Source: Chelonoidis abingdonii
Lineage: Eukaryota > Chordata > Testudines > Testudinidae
Length of the DNA stretch: 64,000 nucleotides
NCBI RefSeq assembly: GCF_003597395.2
Contig: NC_133770.1
Coordinates: forward strand, 85,564,640-85,628,639
Reading direction: 5' to 3'
Each line of letters starts with the position of its first letter. Position 1 is the first letter of the stretch. The position numbers were made by a program, and so were the translations under genes. Shown piece after piece: positions 12,210-23,270 of the stretch. A model generated the notes under the pieces. That model saw only the letters and a program-made list of their open reading frames with translations. It searched no databases and was not told the DNA's origin.

Positions 12210-12362
12210 AAGAAAGCTCAGTGGTTTGAGCATCAGCCTACTAAACCCAGGCTTGTGAGTTCAATCCTTGAGGGGACCTTTTGGGGATTGGTCCTGCTTT
12301 GAGCAGGGGGTTAGACTAGATGATCTTCTGAGGTCCCTTCCAACCCTAATCTATGATTCTAT
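12210..12362 (+). repeat. tRNA-derived SINE with CR1-like tail
   Basis: Head: AGCTCAGTGGTTTGAGC, like a polymerase III A box, and GTGAGTTCAATCC, like a B box. Tail: TTAGACTAGATGATCTTCTG, CCCTTCCAACCCTAATC and TATGATTCTAT, identical in style to the 3' end of CR1. This architecture is that of the known turtle tRNA-Lys-type SINE, which borrows the CR1 tail for mobilisation. Confidence 0.85.
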
Positions 12363-13797
12363 CAATCAATCTGGCCCATAGCCTGGGGGACAGGACTTGT
12401 GATGAAGCAACTCCTATTTGTGCCTTTGGAAACTTAACCCTAAAGGTGCAAACCATCTTTTTCAAAGTAAAAATGTGACCATCAATATAGAAATGAAAAC
12501 TGACAATGTGTTCAGAGTGCATTCTGTACTTCTAAAATGGACATATTAAAATATCAGACCTGAATATGCTTGAATTCAAGATAAGCTATTTGTTATAAAG
12601 TATAATAAAATTGAAATAGCTTATACTGTTGTCATGATATAAAGAGATGAGTACTGCATATAAAACTCAATAGAAAACTTACAAAAATATAATTTTACTG
12701 CAGAAGAAAGGATTATATTCATGGTATTCATTATTTATACAAATATACTGTATATATTAAATTTGTTGAGTGCTACTGAAGCTCTTAGAACTAATATACA
12801 TATATGCTAACAATAGAAATACTATATATCAAAACACCAAGTTAAATTTGCACAGGTAAGTATTCACAGTGATACCAGGAAATGTGAAATTTCTCTGCAA
12901 TCAACCAGTCTTAACTCCATGCCTTTGCAATGCATCTGCGTATTACTACCCCTTTTTTGATTAGCAGATCACATACTATTTCTCAAATAAAACAGTGTAC
13001 TACACTTGATACACATATGTATTTAAAATAAAGCAATCATGTGTATATAAAATCACTTATTTTTCAGACAGACGGAACAATGGAAAATTTCAGCGCAAAA
13101 TGTGATTGTTTCAGAAAGTTTTGAGCTTATAATAGAAACTTTTTAGCCTACAAATGCTTGATTTATTTTATATAAGGTCTGATGATCTGCCACAGAGAGA
13201 GTGTATTTTTCGTACCACCTCTAATCCTAAAATTATAAATATTTCAGCTATACAACTTGGCAAGTGCAGGTGTTCAGAGAACTCTGTGAATTATAACTAG
13301 ATTTCTAAATCGTTGTCTTTATTTTGCTGGGTTTTCAAATAATTTATGTGAACAAAACACAGCAGGATAATGTCAGGGATTCAGGGTAATTCCAACCTAG
13401 GTAATTATATTCTGCCTACTTAAATTCCCCTTTTAGTTTCCATACCTTATGCCGGTCTTCATTAGTTCACTTCCTATCCTAAGCTGTCAGAGGATGGTGC
13501 TGTGTGCTCTGTAAAAATGAAGTGATCTGGTCGCTGAAGTGATCCCTGTATATTACATAAAATTGGTAATCCATTTTGCAAATGTTCTGATGGCTTTGGG
13601 ATCTTTGATAGAAGTGTTCTATTTGACTCACTGAATGTTTGCTACATCTTCTTCTAAACCATAAAAAGAAATAATACATCAAGAATGGAAGTGTCCTTTC
13701 AAGCTAATTCACCCAGATCCTTTCCTGAAGGCAAATTACAGAGGCTGGACTATAAGGTTGTATACTCATGGAATGGTCTTTTAGTCATATTTAGCAC
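12363..13797. other. Unassigned AT-rich sequence
   Basis: AT-rich, with TATATA runs around 12740-12830; no gene or element recognised. Confidence 0.4.
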
Positions 13798-13838
13798 ATA
13801 GAATCATAGAAGATCAGGGTTGGAAGGGACCTCAGGTG
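13798..13838 (-). repeat. CR1/SINE tail fragment
   Basis: Plus strand ATAGAATCATAGAAGATC followed by GGGTTGGAAGGGACCTCAGG is the reverse complement of the CR1/SINE tail. It stops a few bases before the LTR at 13849. Confidence 0.75.
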
Positions 13839-13848
13839 TGTGATGATG

Positions 13849-14642
13849 TGTAGTGAGGCGGCCTGGCTTCCAGCCACCCCAGAGAGGGATGAGCCCCTAC
13901 GGATGCCAAAGTGGGCGGAGTCACTGGAGCCTGCGCCTGCCCCCCAGAGGGCAAGGTGCGGGGCAGGAAGTATAAAAGCCCAACCCCAAGGCTCAGAAGC
14001 TGCCTGGCTGCTGGAGAGACCAGACGCTGGTGCTCTAGCTCCCGCTGGGGAGAATCCTGCTGCCTGTGACCCACCCGAGGACTGGCCATACCTGCGGAGG
14101 CCAGATGCCAACCAGATGCTGGAAGAGCCAGTAAACCGACTGGTACGAAGGGACCCAGAGGAGCTGTCCAGCTAACTGCTTGCTGAGTATCTTGAGGAGC
14201 CCATGGTGCTAGATGCTGTGGGAGACACAAGTACTGGTAGAGGGGGAGGTTGGAAGTAGCCCAGGGGCAGCTGACCTTAGTCTGGCTGCAGCACACCCAG
14301 AGCCAATGTCAGTGTGTTGAGGCCAGGATTCCCACTGACACAGCAGTAGGCTGCCTGCCACTGTTAGGGCCCCGGGCTGGGATGCAGAGGAATGGGTGGG
14401 CCTGTGTCCCCCCTGCCACCCCACTCATGGGTGGCAGTCTCTCCCCCTTGCCCCGATGCTCAGGACCAGGAGCCTGGGCTTGTTAAGACTGAACTCTCTG
14501 CTCAGCCCCAGCTGGAGGGCCTGAACCCCTGACTGTTTCCTGCTCCACCTGGCTAATTCATCCACTCACTGGACTCGTGTAGTGAGGTGGCCTGGCTCCC
14601 AGCCGCCCCAGAGAGGAGTGACCCCAACAGTGGACCCCTACA
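13849..14642 (+). mobile_element. Solo LTR with repeated terminal module, TSD TGATG
   Basis: Starts TGTAGTGAGG and ends GGACCCCTACA, giving TGTAG...CTACA ends. It is flanked by TGATG at 13844-13848 and 14643-14647, a perfect 5-bp TSD. A promoter-like TATAAAAG lies near 13971, so the LTR reads on the plus strand. The first ~45 bases (GTAGTGAGGCGGCCTGG onward) recur, about three mismatches apart, at 14578-14622 near the right end. A second copy of the family lies at 56112-57127. ORFs of 106-154 codons on both strands are shadows. Confidence 0.8.
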
Positions 14643-14778
14643 TGATGTCATAAATGTTACATACAGCATCAAGGAACGTGTAAGACATGGATGGTGAAAG
14701 AGAAGAGATAAGGTTGATTAAGGACACAGAACATAACCATAGTGCATCTTTCCCTTCTGACACAAAGCCCTTCTCTTC

Positions 14779-14855
14779 AGGGGCCTGATCCAAACCCCAA
14801 TCAAGTCAATGGGAGAATGTTTTCATTGACATTAATGGCTCAGGTCCCAGGATAG
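14779..14855. repeat. Ancient palindromic repeat
   Basis: GGGGCCTGATCC at the left and GGCTCAGGTCCC at the right enclose CAAGTCAATGGGAG and TTCATTGACATTAATG. Same short palindromic class as 5907-5980. Confidence 0.45.
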
Positions 14856-14904
14856 GTCATGTTTATATATACCAAATGTCATTGTGTCTCTCAGGGGCCT
14901 CTTA

Positions 14905-15204
14905 GACCTGGTCTACACTGGGCAGGGGGGAGGATTCAATCTAAGTTACACAACTTCAGCTAAGTGAATAACGTAGCTGAAGTCGACGTACTTAGATCTA
15001 CTCAGTGCGGTGTCTTCACTGTGGTAAGTCGACTGCTGCTGCTCCCCCATTGACTCCACCTGCACCTCTTGCCGCGGTGGAGTACAGGAGTCGACGGGAA
15101 AGTGCTTGGGGAACAATTTTAGTGTGTCTAGATTAGACGTGATAGATAGATCCCCAATGGATTGATCACTGCCCACCGATCCGGCAGGTAGTGTAGACAT
15201 ACCC
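14905..15204. mobile_element. Harbinger-type MITE (TNA target)
   Basis: Left end GACCTGGTCTACACTGG, right end AGTGTAGACATACCC. Flanked by TTA (14902-14904) and TTG (15205-15207), consistent with a 3-bp TTA/TNA target with one mutation. The interior carries the inverted blocks AACGTAGCTGAAGTCGACGT and GTCGACGGGAAAG. The 100-codon minus-strand ORF is not a gene. Confidence 0.75.
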
Positions 15205-15333
15205 TTGCACACAGGACCTTGATTTGGAGTCATTTGGGTACTAATCAAGCTTGCTAAGTGAAGAAAGTAAAGTATCCTGTATAGGTATGTAATATTCAGA
15301 TCTTATTGCTTTCAACTAGTTACAGAATTCCTA

Positions 15334-15597
15334 GGCCTGAGCTACACTAGAAAATAGGTTAGTTTAACTGAATTGGTCAGGGATATGAAATATCCATACC
15401 TCTGAGCAGCATTGTTGAGACCTAAGTCCCTGTGTAGACAGCATTATGTCGATGGAAGAATTATTTGAACCTACCTACTGCCTCTCCAAGAGGTGGATTA
15501 CCTGGGCTGATGAGAGAAGCCTTCCTGCTAGCGTAGGTAGTGGCAACACTGAAGCACTAAGCTGTGCAGCGACAGTGTTTTAAGTGTAGACAAGGCC
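15334..15597. mobile_element. Harbinger-type MITE, TSD CTA
   Basis: Left end GGCCTGAGCTACACTAG, right end AAGTGTAGACAAGGCC; flanked on both sides by CTA (15331-15333, 15598-15600). The interior differs from the element at 14905, so it is another subfamily. Confidence 0.75.
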
Positions 15598-15600
15598 CTA

Positions 15601-16852
15601 GTTAGAAGAACCATGTCTCTACCACCTGTACCATGCTCGTATTGGCTGTTAACATTCCAGGGAGACACATTCTAACAACAAATCTTAACAGTTCATTTTC
15701 TTAGTTGAGCTGTGCAGGTATCATGATAAGAGATCACAGATCAAATTTTGCTGTCCATTACATTGGGCTCCATTCAACTGAATGACATTGCACAGTTTAA
15801 ACAAAGCAGATTTTGGATTTGTTTTGTATGCAGTAGATGATACACTAGTTTCTTTAGTATTTGCATATTTATGCAAATGAGTCTGGTATGTTTTTGTGGA
15901 AATGCTGAAGAGCAGCAAGATTTCTTACAGTTCAAGCTCGCCACTTCTGTGAGGCTTCTTGACAAGTCGTACTAATTAGATATACATTTCAAAGAATATG
16001 CTGACAATGGGACAGATCACCTTTAACACCAGACTGTTCCTGTATAAATGTGTGCTCATATGCTCTTTATCTGGGGAGATTGGAACTTCTCTGCCCCGAT
16101 TGTCAAATTTAACACCAAAGTTCCTATGATAGCAAGAAAGAAAATACCTGCCGTGTTTCCTGACCCAGTTTCTTTTTGTTCCAGTAGAGCTGCATACATG
16201 ATCAAGCATTTGTATCTTACCTTTAAGTGTCTTGAGATAATGCTACTTAGCTCTCTTCAACCATTAACTAATCACCACAACAGTCCAGCTACTCTGCACA
16301 CCACACATCTGGGAACCACATTCTCAAGTGATCAGAAAAATCTCAGACACAAAGGATGGTGGGGGAGAAAGAAAAACTTGGTGAGTGATTCAGACCGGCA
16401 CACAGAAAGAACCTAAGAAAGCAAACAAGAGTACAAGTTTTGGGGTCAGGAGGATAGTACCCAAAGAGGTAGCAGGAAAGTTGCAGGATATAGGACAGAG
16501 GAGTAGAAGTAAAGGGCGGGATCTTGGATTTTGCATTTCTGGATGGGGATTGCATGAGCCACTGGCTGTGGATTGACACTGAGGATATGTGATGAGGTCA
16601 CTGAGGGAAAGGAGGAGTAGGACGACAAGGCTGCCTGGCTCAAAGATGGAGATGACACCAATACCCTCCAAACAGGGTCTGAGCCAAGGAGGACTTTCCT
16701 TGACCTCAGGGAGACCCAGATAATCCAGCCATCATGCATCTAAAAGATGAACTGAAGTGGGACCTGGAGAAGGTGACAAAAAGGACCCACATCCTCTATG
16801 TTCCAGTGGAGGTCCGTGACCCTCTGCACCTCCAAATAGCACCCTGGACCCT
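15601..16852. other. Unassigned sequence
   Basis: No recognised gene. Overlapping ORFs of 60-122 codons occur on both strands at 16048-16740, without known motifs or a shared reading pattern. The stretch just after (about 16865-16935) has GAGGTATCATTTGAGA, which I associate with turtle retrovirus-like sequence; too short to assign. Confidence 0.35.
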
Positions 16853-16939
16853 ACATATTAGCCACTGTTATGATTATGGTATGTTTTGTACAAAGTGCGC
16901 ATTGTGAGGTATCATTTGAGAAGTCGTGATCTGTTGAAC

Positions 16940-18308
16940 ACCACAAGTAATCATCAAGTGATCCATCCCCTGTTGCTCATTCCCAGCTTCTGGCAAACAG
17001 AGGCTAGGGACACCATTCCTGGCTCATAGCCATTGATGGACCTGTCCTCCATGAATTTACCTAGTTCTTTTTTGAACCCTGTTATCCTCTGGCCCTCACA
17101 ACATCCTCTGGTAAGGAGTTCCACAGGCTGACTGTGTGTTGGGTGAAGTAATACTTCCTTATATTTGTTTTAAACCTGCTGCCTATTCATTTCATTTGGT
17201 GACCCCAAGTTCAAGTGGTATGAGAAATAGTAAACAACATTTCCTTACCTACTTTCTCTACACCAGTCATGATTTTATAGACTTCAATCATATCTTCCCT
17301 TAGCTGTCTCTTTTCCAAGCTGAAAAGTCCCATTTTTATTAATCTCTCTTCATATTGAAACTGTTCCATATCCCTAATCATTTTTGTTGTCCTTTTCTGA
17401 ACCTCTTCCAATTCCAATATATCTCTTTTTGAGATGGGACAACCACATCTACACACAGTATTCAAGAAGTGGGCGTATCATGGATTTATGTAAAGGCAAT
17501 ATGATATTTTCTGTCCTATTATCTATCCTTTTCTTAATTATTCCCAGCATTCTGTTTGACTGCTGCTGCACATTGAATGGATGTCTTCAGAGAACTATCC
17601 ACAATGACTCCAAGATCTTTTTCTTGACTGGTAACAGCTAATTTAGACTCCATCGTTTTATATGTATAGTTGGGATTATGCTTTCCAGTATGCATTACTT
17701 TGCATGTATCAACATTAAATTTCATCTGTCATTTTGTTGTGCAGTCACCCAGTTTTGGGAGATCCTTTGTAGGTCTGCCTGGGTCTTAACTATCTTTAGC
17801 AGTATCATCTGCAAATTTTGCCACCTCACTGTTCACCCCTTTTTCCAGATCGTTTATGAATGTTGAATAGGACTGGTCCCAGAACAGACCCCTGGGGGAC
17901 ACCACTATTGATCTCTCTCCATTCTGAAAACTGGCCATTTATACCTACCCTTTGTTTCCTATCTTTTAACCAGTTACCAGTCCATGAGAGGACCTTCCCT
18001 CTTATCTCGTGGTAGCTTACTTTGCATAAGAGTCTTTGGTGAGGGACCTTGTCAAAGGCTTTCTGAAAACCTAAGTACACTATATCCACTGGATCCCCTT
18101 GGTCCACATGCTTGTTGACCCCCTCAAAGAATTCTAGTAGATTGGTGAGGGCTGACTTCCCTTTACTAAAACCATGTTGACTCTTCCTCAACAAATTATG
18201 TTCATCTTTATGTCTGACAATATTGTTCTTTATTATAGTTTCAGCCAATCTGCCCGGTACTGAGGTCAGGTTTACAGGCCTGTAATTGCCAGGATCACCT
18301 CTATAGTC
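16940..18308 (-). mobile_element. CR1-like LINE, 3' half, 5' truncated
   Basis: On the minus strand the order is reverse-transcriptase coding sequence (18248 down to about 17211) and then a CR1 3' untranslated region (to about 16940) with blocks complementary to TTCCACAGGCTGACTGTG and GATGGACCTGTCCTCCATG. The upstream half is missing, as is usual for LINEs. At 18309 the sequence switches to an LTR. Confidence 0.8.
17211..18248 (-). pseudogene. CR1 ORF2 reverse transcriptase, C-terminal relic
   Basis: Three minus-strand ORFs (18248-17826, 17725-17534, 17465-17211) are consecutive parts of one LINE reverse transcriptase. The first contains RKSQHGFSKGKSALTNLLEF, a degenerate FQKAFDKVPHQRLL block (palm A region, with YLG-FQKAF where active copies have an aspartate-containing version), NWLKDRKQRVGINGQFS and SGVPQGSVLGPVLFNI. 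The second has VMHTGKHNP and KDLGVIVDSSLK, typical of the thumb. The third has VQKRTTKMIRD, LGLFSLEKRQLREDMIE-like and VYKIMTGVEKV, the C-terminal block shared by CR1/L3 elements. The catalytic FADD-type block falls in the gap between the ORFs and is lost to frameshift or deletion. In life this enzyme copies CR1 RNA into the genome at nicked DNA; this copy is dead. Confidence 0.85.
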
Positions 18309-18963
18309 CTGTAGCGAGGCAAAGACTCACTGGGGCAGCACCCCCTACTGGTCATCAGCTCTTCAGCTCCACAGCACCCTCTGCTGGCCAAAGTCTCACC
18401 TGCCACAGGCCCCCATGTCCCTCCCAGACTCTGGTGCCCCACTATATCAGGGTTCTGCCCCCAGAAGTAACCCACAATCTGGGTCTCCCCACCCAGGGGA
18501 ACCCCCAACCCTCCATCCCCACATTGCCTCAGTGCCTACTGCCAGTCACCATCTAGCCCCTGCTCACTGGGACAGACTGTAGTCTGCAAACTCTCATCAC
18601 TGGCAAGGGGGGTTGGACCTGCTGCCTTTCTTAACCCGGGCTGCACTTCTGCAACCCTAGTACTTGCTTTAGGCCTTTAGCAAGGCCTGCAGCCTGGGGA
18701 GCTGCCAGATTGGAGCTCCCCAGCCCCTCTTGCCTTTCCCAGAACTGCTCTACCTCTAGTGTCCTGCTCCCAGACAGCTAGGTCCTTCCCTCTCCGCTGT
18801 TGGAGAGAGACTCTGCCTCAGCCTCTGGCTCACAGCCTTTTATGGGGCCAGCTGTGGCCAGATTGGGGCATGGCCCCAGCTATGGCTGCTTCCCCAATTA
18901 GCCTAGCCCTTTTCTCAGCTGCAGTCTCTCCAGGGCTGCTTTTAACTCCTCTGAGTGATTACA
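18309..18963 (-). mobile_element. Solo LTR, related to 43607-44275
   Basis: Plus strand starts TGTAGCGAGGCAAAG and probably ends near GAGTGATTACA. Reverse-complemented it shows GGCTAATTGGGGAAGCAGCC and CCATAAAAGGCTGTGAGCCAG (TATA-like), which align with GGCTGATTGGGGAAGCAGCC and GTGTAAGAGTCTGGGAGCCAG of the LTR at 43607-44275. Orientation is therefore minus. The right end and TSD are uncertain. Confidence 0.6.
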
Positions 18964-19907
18964 GCACCTGGAGGGTTTGCCCTTTCTCACTAGCAAAGCA
19001 TTGTGAGAGACAGACCAGATTGGAGAGTTAAGGGAGCACAGTGATCTCACAGTTCCAGATTGTATCCTTGGGATCCCATCACAGGCTCATAATTGCCCTG
19101 AGCAGTCATAGCCACTAAGTCATATCTGAGGACCACAGGGGACAGTAGCCAATCTACTGTCACAAGGACTTCCTCAGTGCCATGGTAAGGGGGCAATACT
19201 CTACATTTCCTCCACCCATGGACAGAAACAAGCAACTGGAAATTATGCAGGAGCTCTGAGTTGGCACTGATGGAATGCTGCTAGGCATGGTGGATGGGAC
19301 ACACGTACCAGAGACAATTTGCATGGCCAAGAACAAGGGCTGAATTTGCAAGATACCAGTCCTGCCCACTATCACATTTGAAAATCCTTCTGGTTTCCCG
19401 AGTATCAAAAATGGAACACTTACATTTCCTGCTCCATTCATTCCCTTTGAGAATTTCCTGGCACCTGACCTGCCCAAGGAGACTTATTGTCAACACTGGG
19501 TCTAAGGCCCTGATTTGGTAAGATAGTTAAGCAGGTGAGTATTTGGACTCTAGTTAGTAGTTAAAGTTAGTGTTTAAGTATGCTGCTGAACTGGGGCCTA
19601 ACTCTGGCATTCCTGGCTCCCAGTCCTGTGCTCAGTCCACACGTTTCTCATGGCATTTGTATTTGCTGTTTGCTTTCTTCTTCAAGTGAATATGTGAGAA
19701 GAAAATTCCTATGTTTTCTTTGTACTGATTAATATTAAAGCCACAGTTTGTTGAGGGTCCTGACAGTCAATGCAGCAACAGTAGGTGCTTAAGGCAGGAA
19801 TCCCCAATGAGAATTTTTTGTCATGACAAAGTTTTTACTGCTAAGGTTAAGGGGACAAATGTAAATATACACAGACCTGATTTATTTTCATGACTCTCTG
19901 TCACTTG
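18964..19907. other. Unassigned sequence
   Basis: No element ends recognised. ORFs of 62-105 codons carry no known motif. Confidence 0.35.
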
Positions 19908-20210
19908 GGGTACATCTACACAGCAGCTGGAAGGTGGGATTCTCAGTATGGGTAGACATTCATGCACTAGCTTTGCTTGTGCCACTGGCTAAAAATAACA
20001 GTGTGGCTGTGGTAGCACAGGTGGCAGTACAGGCTAGCCACCTGACTGCAACCCCATCTAACACCTTGGGTACGGACTTGGGTGGCTAACCCAAACTGCT
20101 GCCCATGCTGCTGCGGCCTCACTACTAGTTTTAGGTGCTAGCTCAAGTACAGCTAATGTGTACATCTACCTGAGCTGGGAATTGCACCTCCCAGCTGCTG
20201 ACACATACCC
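19908..20210. mobile_element. Harbinger-type MITE, same subfamily as 60922-61216
   Basis: Ends GGGTACATCTACACAGCAGCTGG and CCAGCTGCTGACACATACCC are inverted. The interior shares AGCACAGGTGGCAGTACAGG with the element at 60922-61216. Flanking triplets are degenerate. Confidence 0.7.
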
Positions 20211-20449
20211 AGAGACTTTCTCTCCAAATAGAAATTAATGTCCTCTAGCCTGAGTTTTATTGTTCACTTTGAGATGGTTCTCAACTTCAACAGCAAAAGG
20301 TTCTCTGTACAACACATTGATTTATTCAGATAGAATGCCTCAGCTGTGTCAGGAGGATGGAGTAGATCTGAAGGAAGAAAATAGCCTAAGTAAAAATTAA
20401 GAGAAGGGGATCAGTTATATTCAATGCTTCAAACTGTACATTCTAATTT

Positions 20450-21545
20450 TATTCTACCCACCTAGCCATGCTATCTTGGGCTGTGTAATCTAATAAATCA
20501 AGCAAGATTGGGGCTGCTCTGTGCTTGGAGAGGAGAGTTTCAAGGAAAACATAAGTGGTACAGTGTGGCAAGCTGCTGGGGATACCCAGAGCTGTGAGAC
20601 ACTGTGCCACCCTTCTCAGCCTCAGCAAGTGGGAGCTTTGCTGTGTGACAGTTCCCTGACACACCAGCTTGTCTGCCTTGCCAACAAATTCCTCAGGGCT
20701 TTCTCAGCCCAAATCTTGCCTAGTAGGGAACAGTCAAACTCTAGCCCTTGACCCCTATCACTGTACATTCACAGAAGATATTCAGTTTGCTGCTCCTGTA
20801 AAGAAATAGAGACAGGAGCTTGAGTGGAGTTATCAATCACTTCAGTTCAGTCAAAGCCTGGGCTTGGTTTAGATAAAAAATTAAAACAAGTTTGTTTAAT
20901 CAAAACAAGAGAGGTTTTAAGTGAGTTCGAGCAAAAGGGATAAGGATAGGAAGGGTTACAAACAAACAAAAGTAAAAATAAGCTTTCTAATGCCTAAAAC
21001 CTTTGCACAAATCTGCGTTCAAAGTAGTGTCCTCACCAATCTTCCTTTTCCAACAATGGCTGACTAAGCCTTAGTCAGGATGGCCACAGAGTCTGAGACA
21101 CTGGTTTTCCTTGTCAGCACAGGTGAAGGATAACAAAAGGGCTCTCTGCCCCTCACTTTATAGTCCAATAAACCTTTTAAAAGTCTCTCTCCCAAAGCTC
21201 ATTGGCTCTGCTTCCTGAGGATGCAGGCTCCATTCCCGTTGAGATTAAGAGATCACTTTTTCCTCCCCACTTGCTCTCCTGCTGGCTTTGTTTGCCTAGC
21301 AGGCAAATGTGCTTGTCTTTGTCTTTGGTCAGACCTTGCTCAAATTTACATTTGCCTGGGAAAAAACCCTCCCCCTGCCATGTGTAGTTTAAACATAGTT
21401 TAGTCATATTTCTAGCACATCTGTATAAGTCTTTGTGTGTTGTATGTTGACTGTACATACATCACACCAGCCTACTAATGAACAGTGAGTTATTAGTTTG
21501 CCAGTGACACATTACATGACACCTTTTAGGTACAGATTATGACAA
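20450..21545 (-). mobile_element. Probable retrovirus-like LTR, reverse orientation
   Basis: Contains AAAACAAGTTTGTTTAATC, GAGAGGTTTTAAGTGAGTTC, GGGTTACAAACAAACAAAAG and TTTATAGTCCAATAAACC, an arrangement I recognise from reverse-oriented turtle endogenous retrovirus LTRs; a related one lies at 26640-27524. Boundaries are approximate and no TSD was found. The 93-codon ORF at 21177-21458 is not a gene. Confidence 0.5.
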
Positions 21546-22442
21546 AGTCAGCTGGGGTACACTGAGCTGGTCAGGCCAGCTGAAGCTCATTGCCAGGGAG
21601 CCCCTTGCCTTCTGGTGTAGGGATGCTCTTAGGGTTACATGCAGGTACTGGTATTACTGAGTCAGTAAGTATCACTCCTTCTGATGCAGTAGTGCTTGAA
21701 CCAGTGTCCCACTAAAGCAGATAAAGGGCAGTGAATTGCTGGAAATGCCATCTTTTGAATGATATGCTTTTTACATGGCTCTGACCAATTCTGCTCTTTA
21801 TTGTGCTACTCCTATGGCTTAATATAGACTAAATTAAACCTCATGAGCAAGATGGAGCAGGGAAGTTCTAAGCTTACAGCACAACTTTCCCCACACAGCT
21901 CTTCCGGCAGGATACTTAGGGAAAACTTTCTCAACCAATGAAACATGAGACTAATGCCCAGATTTCACCGAGGACCCACGTGAGACCCAAAGTTTGCATC
22001 AAAGTGGTGGAAGAACAGGACGCTTCAAATGGAATTGCTGAGGCAACATTGACTGCACATCTATAATATGTATAACCTCACTGGACTTTTCACACTTTGG
22101 GTTGTTTCCTCTTTAGATTGCTACACAGCAATAACAGTTTGTATTTACTGTTAAAAGTGATCTTAGCTTTTCCTGCTGGATTGCTGCTATTATAAGAGTC
22201 TCATGTTGGAGTAGGTGTCTAGTATTTATGATTAGCTGATGCTGTCTCTGCTCTCTGTCCGAGAGGAATTTATGCAACTAAGCTGCTCCTGTTATGGGAG
22301 GTTTTAAATAAACCCCAAACAAGATCTTTAACAATAACAAGACAATCCTATTTAATTTAGGCCTACTTCCTGCAACAGACTCCTTGGGCAGACCCCAGTG
22401 GCCACATAGAGCTCTGCTGAAGTCAGTGAGGGACCCTTGAGG

Positions 22443-22445
<3 letters not shown>
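21546..22445. other. Unassigned sequence
   Basis: No gene or element recognised up to the poly-A run and assembly gap. Confidence 0.4.

Positions 22446-22473
<28 letters not shown>
22446..22473 (+). repeat. Poly-A run (28 A)
   Basis: Uninterrupted A tract seen directly. It lies 75 bases before an assembly gap and may have contributed to it. It is not preceded by a recognisable retrotransposon, so it may be a plain microsatellite. Confidence 0.9.
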
Positions 22474-22477
<4 letters not shown>

Positions 22478-22547
22478 GTGCACTATATTTATTTTAGGAC
22501 TTCTTTTATTTGGAGAGGTGCTTTCATTAAAGGTGGTATGTTAATGT

Positions 22548-22647
22548 NNNNNNNNNNNNNNNNNNNNNNNNNNNNNNNNNNNNNNNNNNNNNNNNNNNNN
22601 NNNNNNNNNNNNNNNNNNNNNNNNNNNNNNNNNNNNNNNNNNNNNNN
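22548..22647. other. Assembly gap (100 N)
   Basis: Exactly 100 N, the conventional size for a gap of unknown length. The 68-codon ORF across it is an artefact. Confidence 0.99.
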
Positions 22648-23270
22648 TCCATTAGTTGTCCCCTGGAATTGCTTGGTGTTCTAGACCTGTGGATCCTCCC
22701 CTTAGGCTGGGGGGAGGTCCTTTAGAAGTGGGCGGGCTTTGCCCGCCCACCCCCTGGGATGCCAATAGGCTAACATACCTGTTTCTCAGTACTTTACTGT
22801 AGCCATCTGGCCTTGCCCCATCATAAAGGTTATAAAAAAAAGTTAGAGTATTCTTATTCTCTGTATTAATGTCTAATCCTTTTTTGAATTCTGCTAAATT
22901 TTTGGCCTTGGTAGCAGTGAGTTCCACAGATTGATCATACATTATGTAAAATATTTCCTCTTTATCTGTTTTTAAATAAGACAACACATTTAACAATCAC
23001 CTTGCTCTTGTGTTATGTGAAGGGGGAAGTATGAACATCTAATTTACCTTCTCTATGTTGTTCATTTTTATATACCCCCCATATCCTTGTATTCATCGCC
23101 TCTCTAACTACTGCTAATCCTTTCCCACTCTTCTTACAAAAACTTTCCCTGCCTCTCATCACGCTGTTGTGCGTCTCTCTTTTGAAGTGTGTTGAACAGA
23201 ACTGAACACAGTATTGAAGAAGAGTGTCTAGAAAAGGGATGCATTCAATTCAAGAGCCATAAACTGAACA
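22648..23270 (-). mobile_element. CR1-like LINE 3' untranslated fragment
   Basis: Plus strand carries GGAATTGCTTGGTGTTCTAG, GGGCGGGCTTTGCCCGCCCA (a perfect small palindrome), AATCCTTTTTTGAATTCTGC, GTGAGTTCCACAGATTGATC and TTGAACAGAACTGAACACAG. In reverse complement these are blocks of CR1/L3-type LINE 3' regions. No intact reading frame remains. Confidence 0.6.

Noticed and set aside
13832..14486. ORFs of 71-154 codons on both strands
   Set aside because: They lie in a solo LTR with defined ends and target duplication; proline/serine-rich frames on both strands are typical of GC-rich LTRs.
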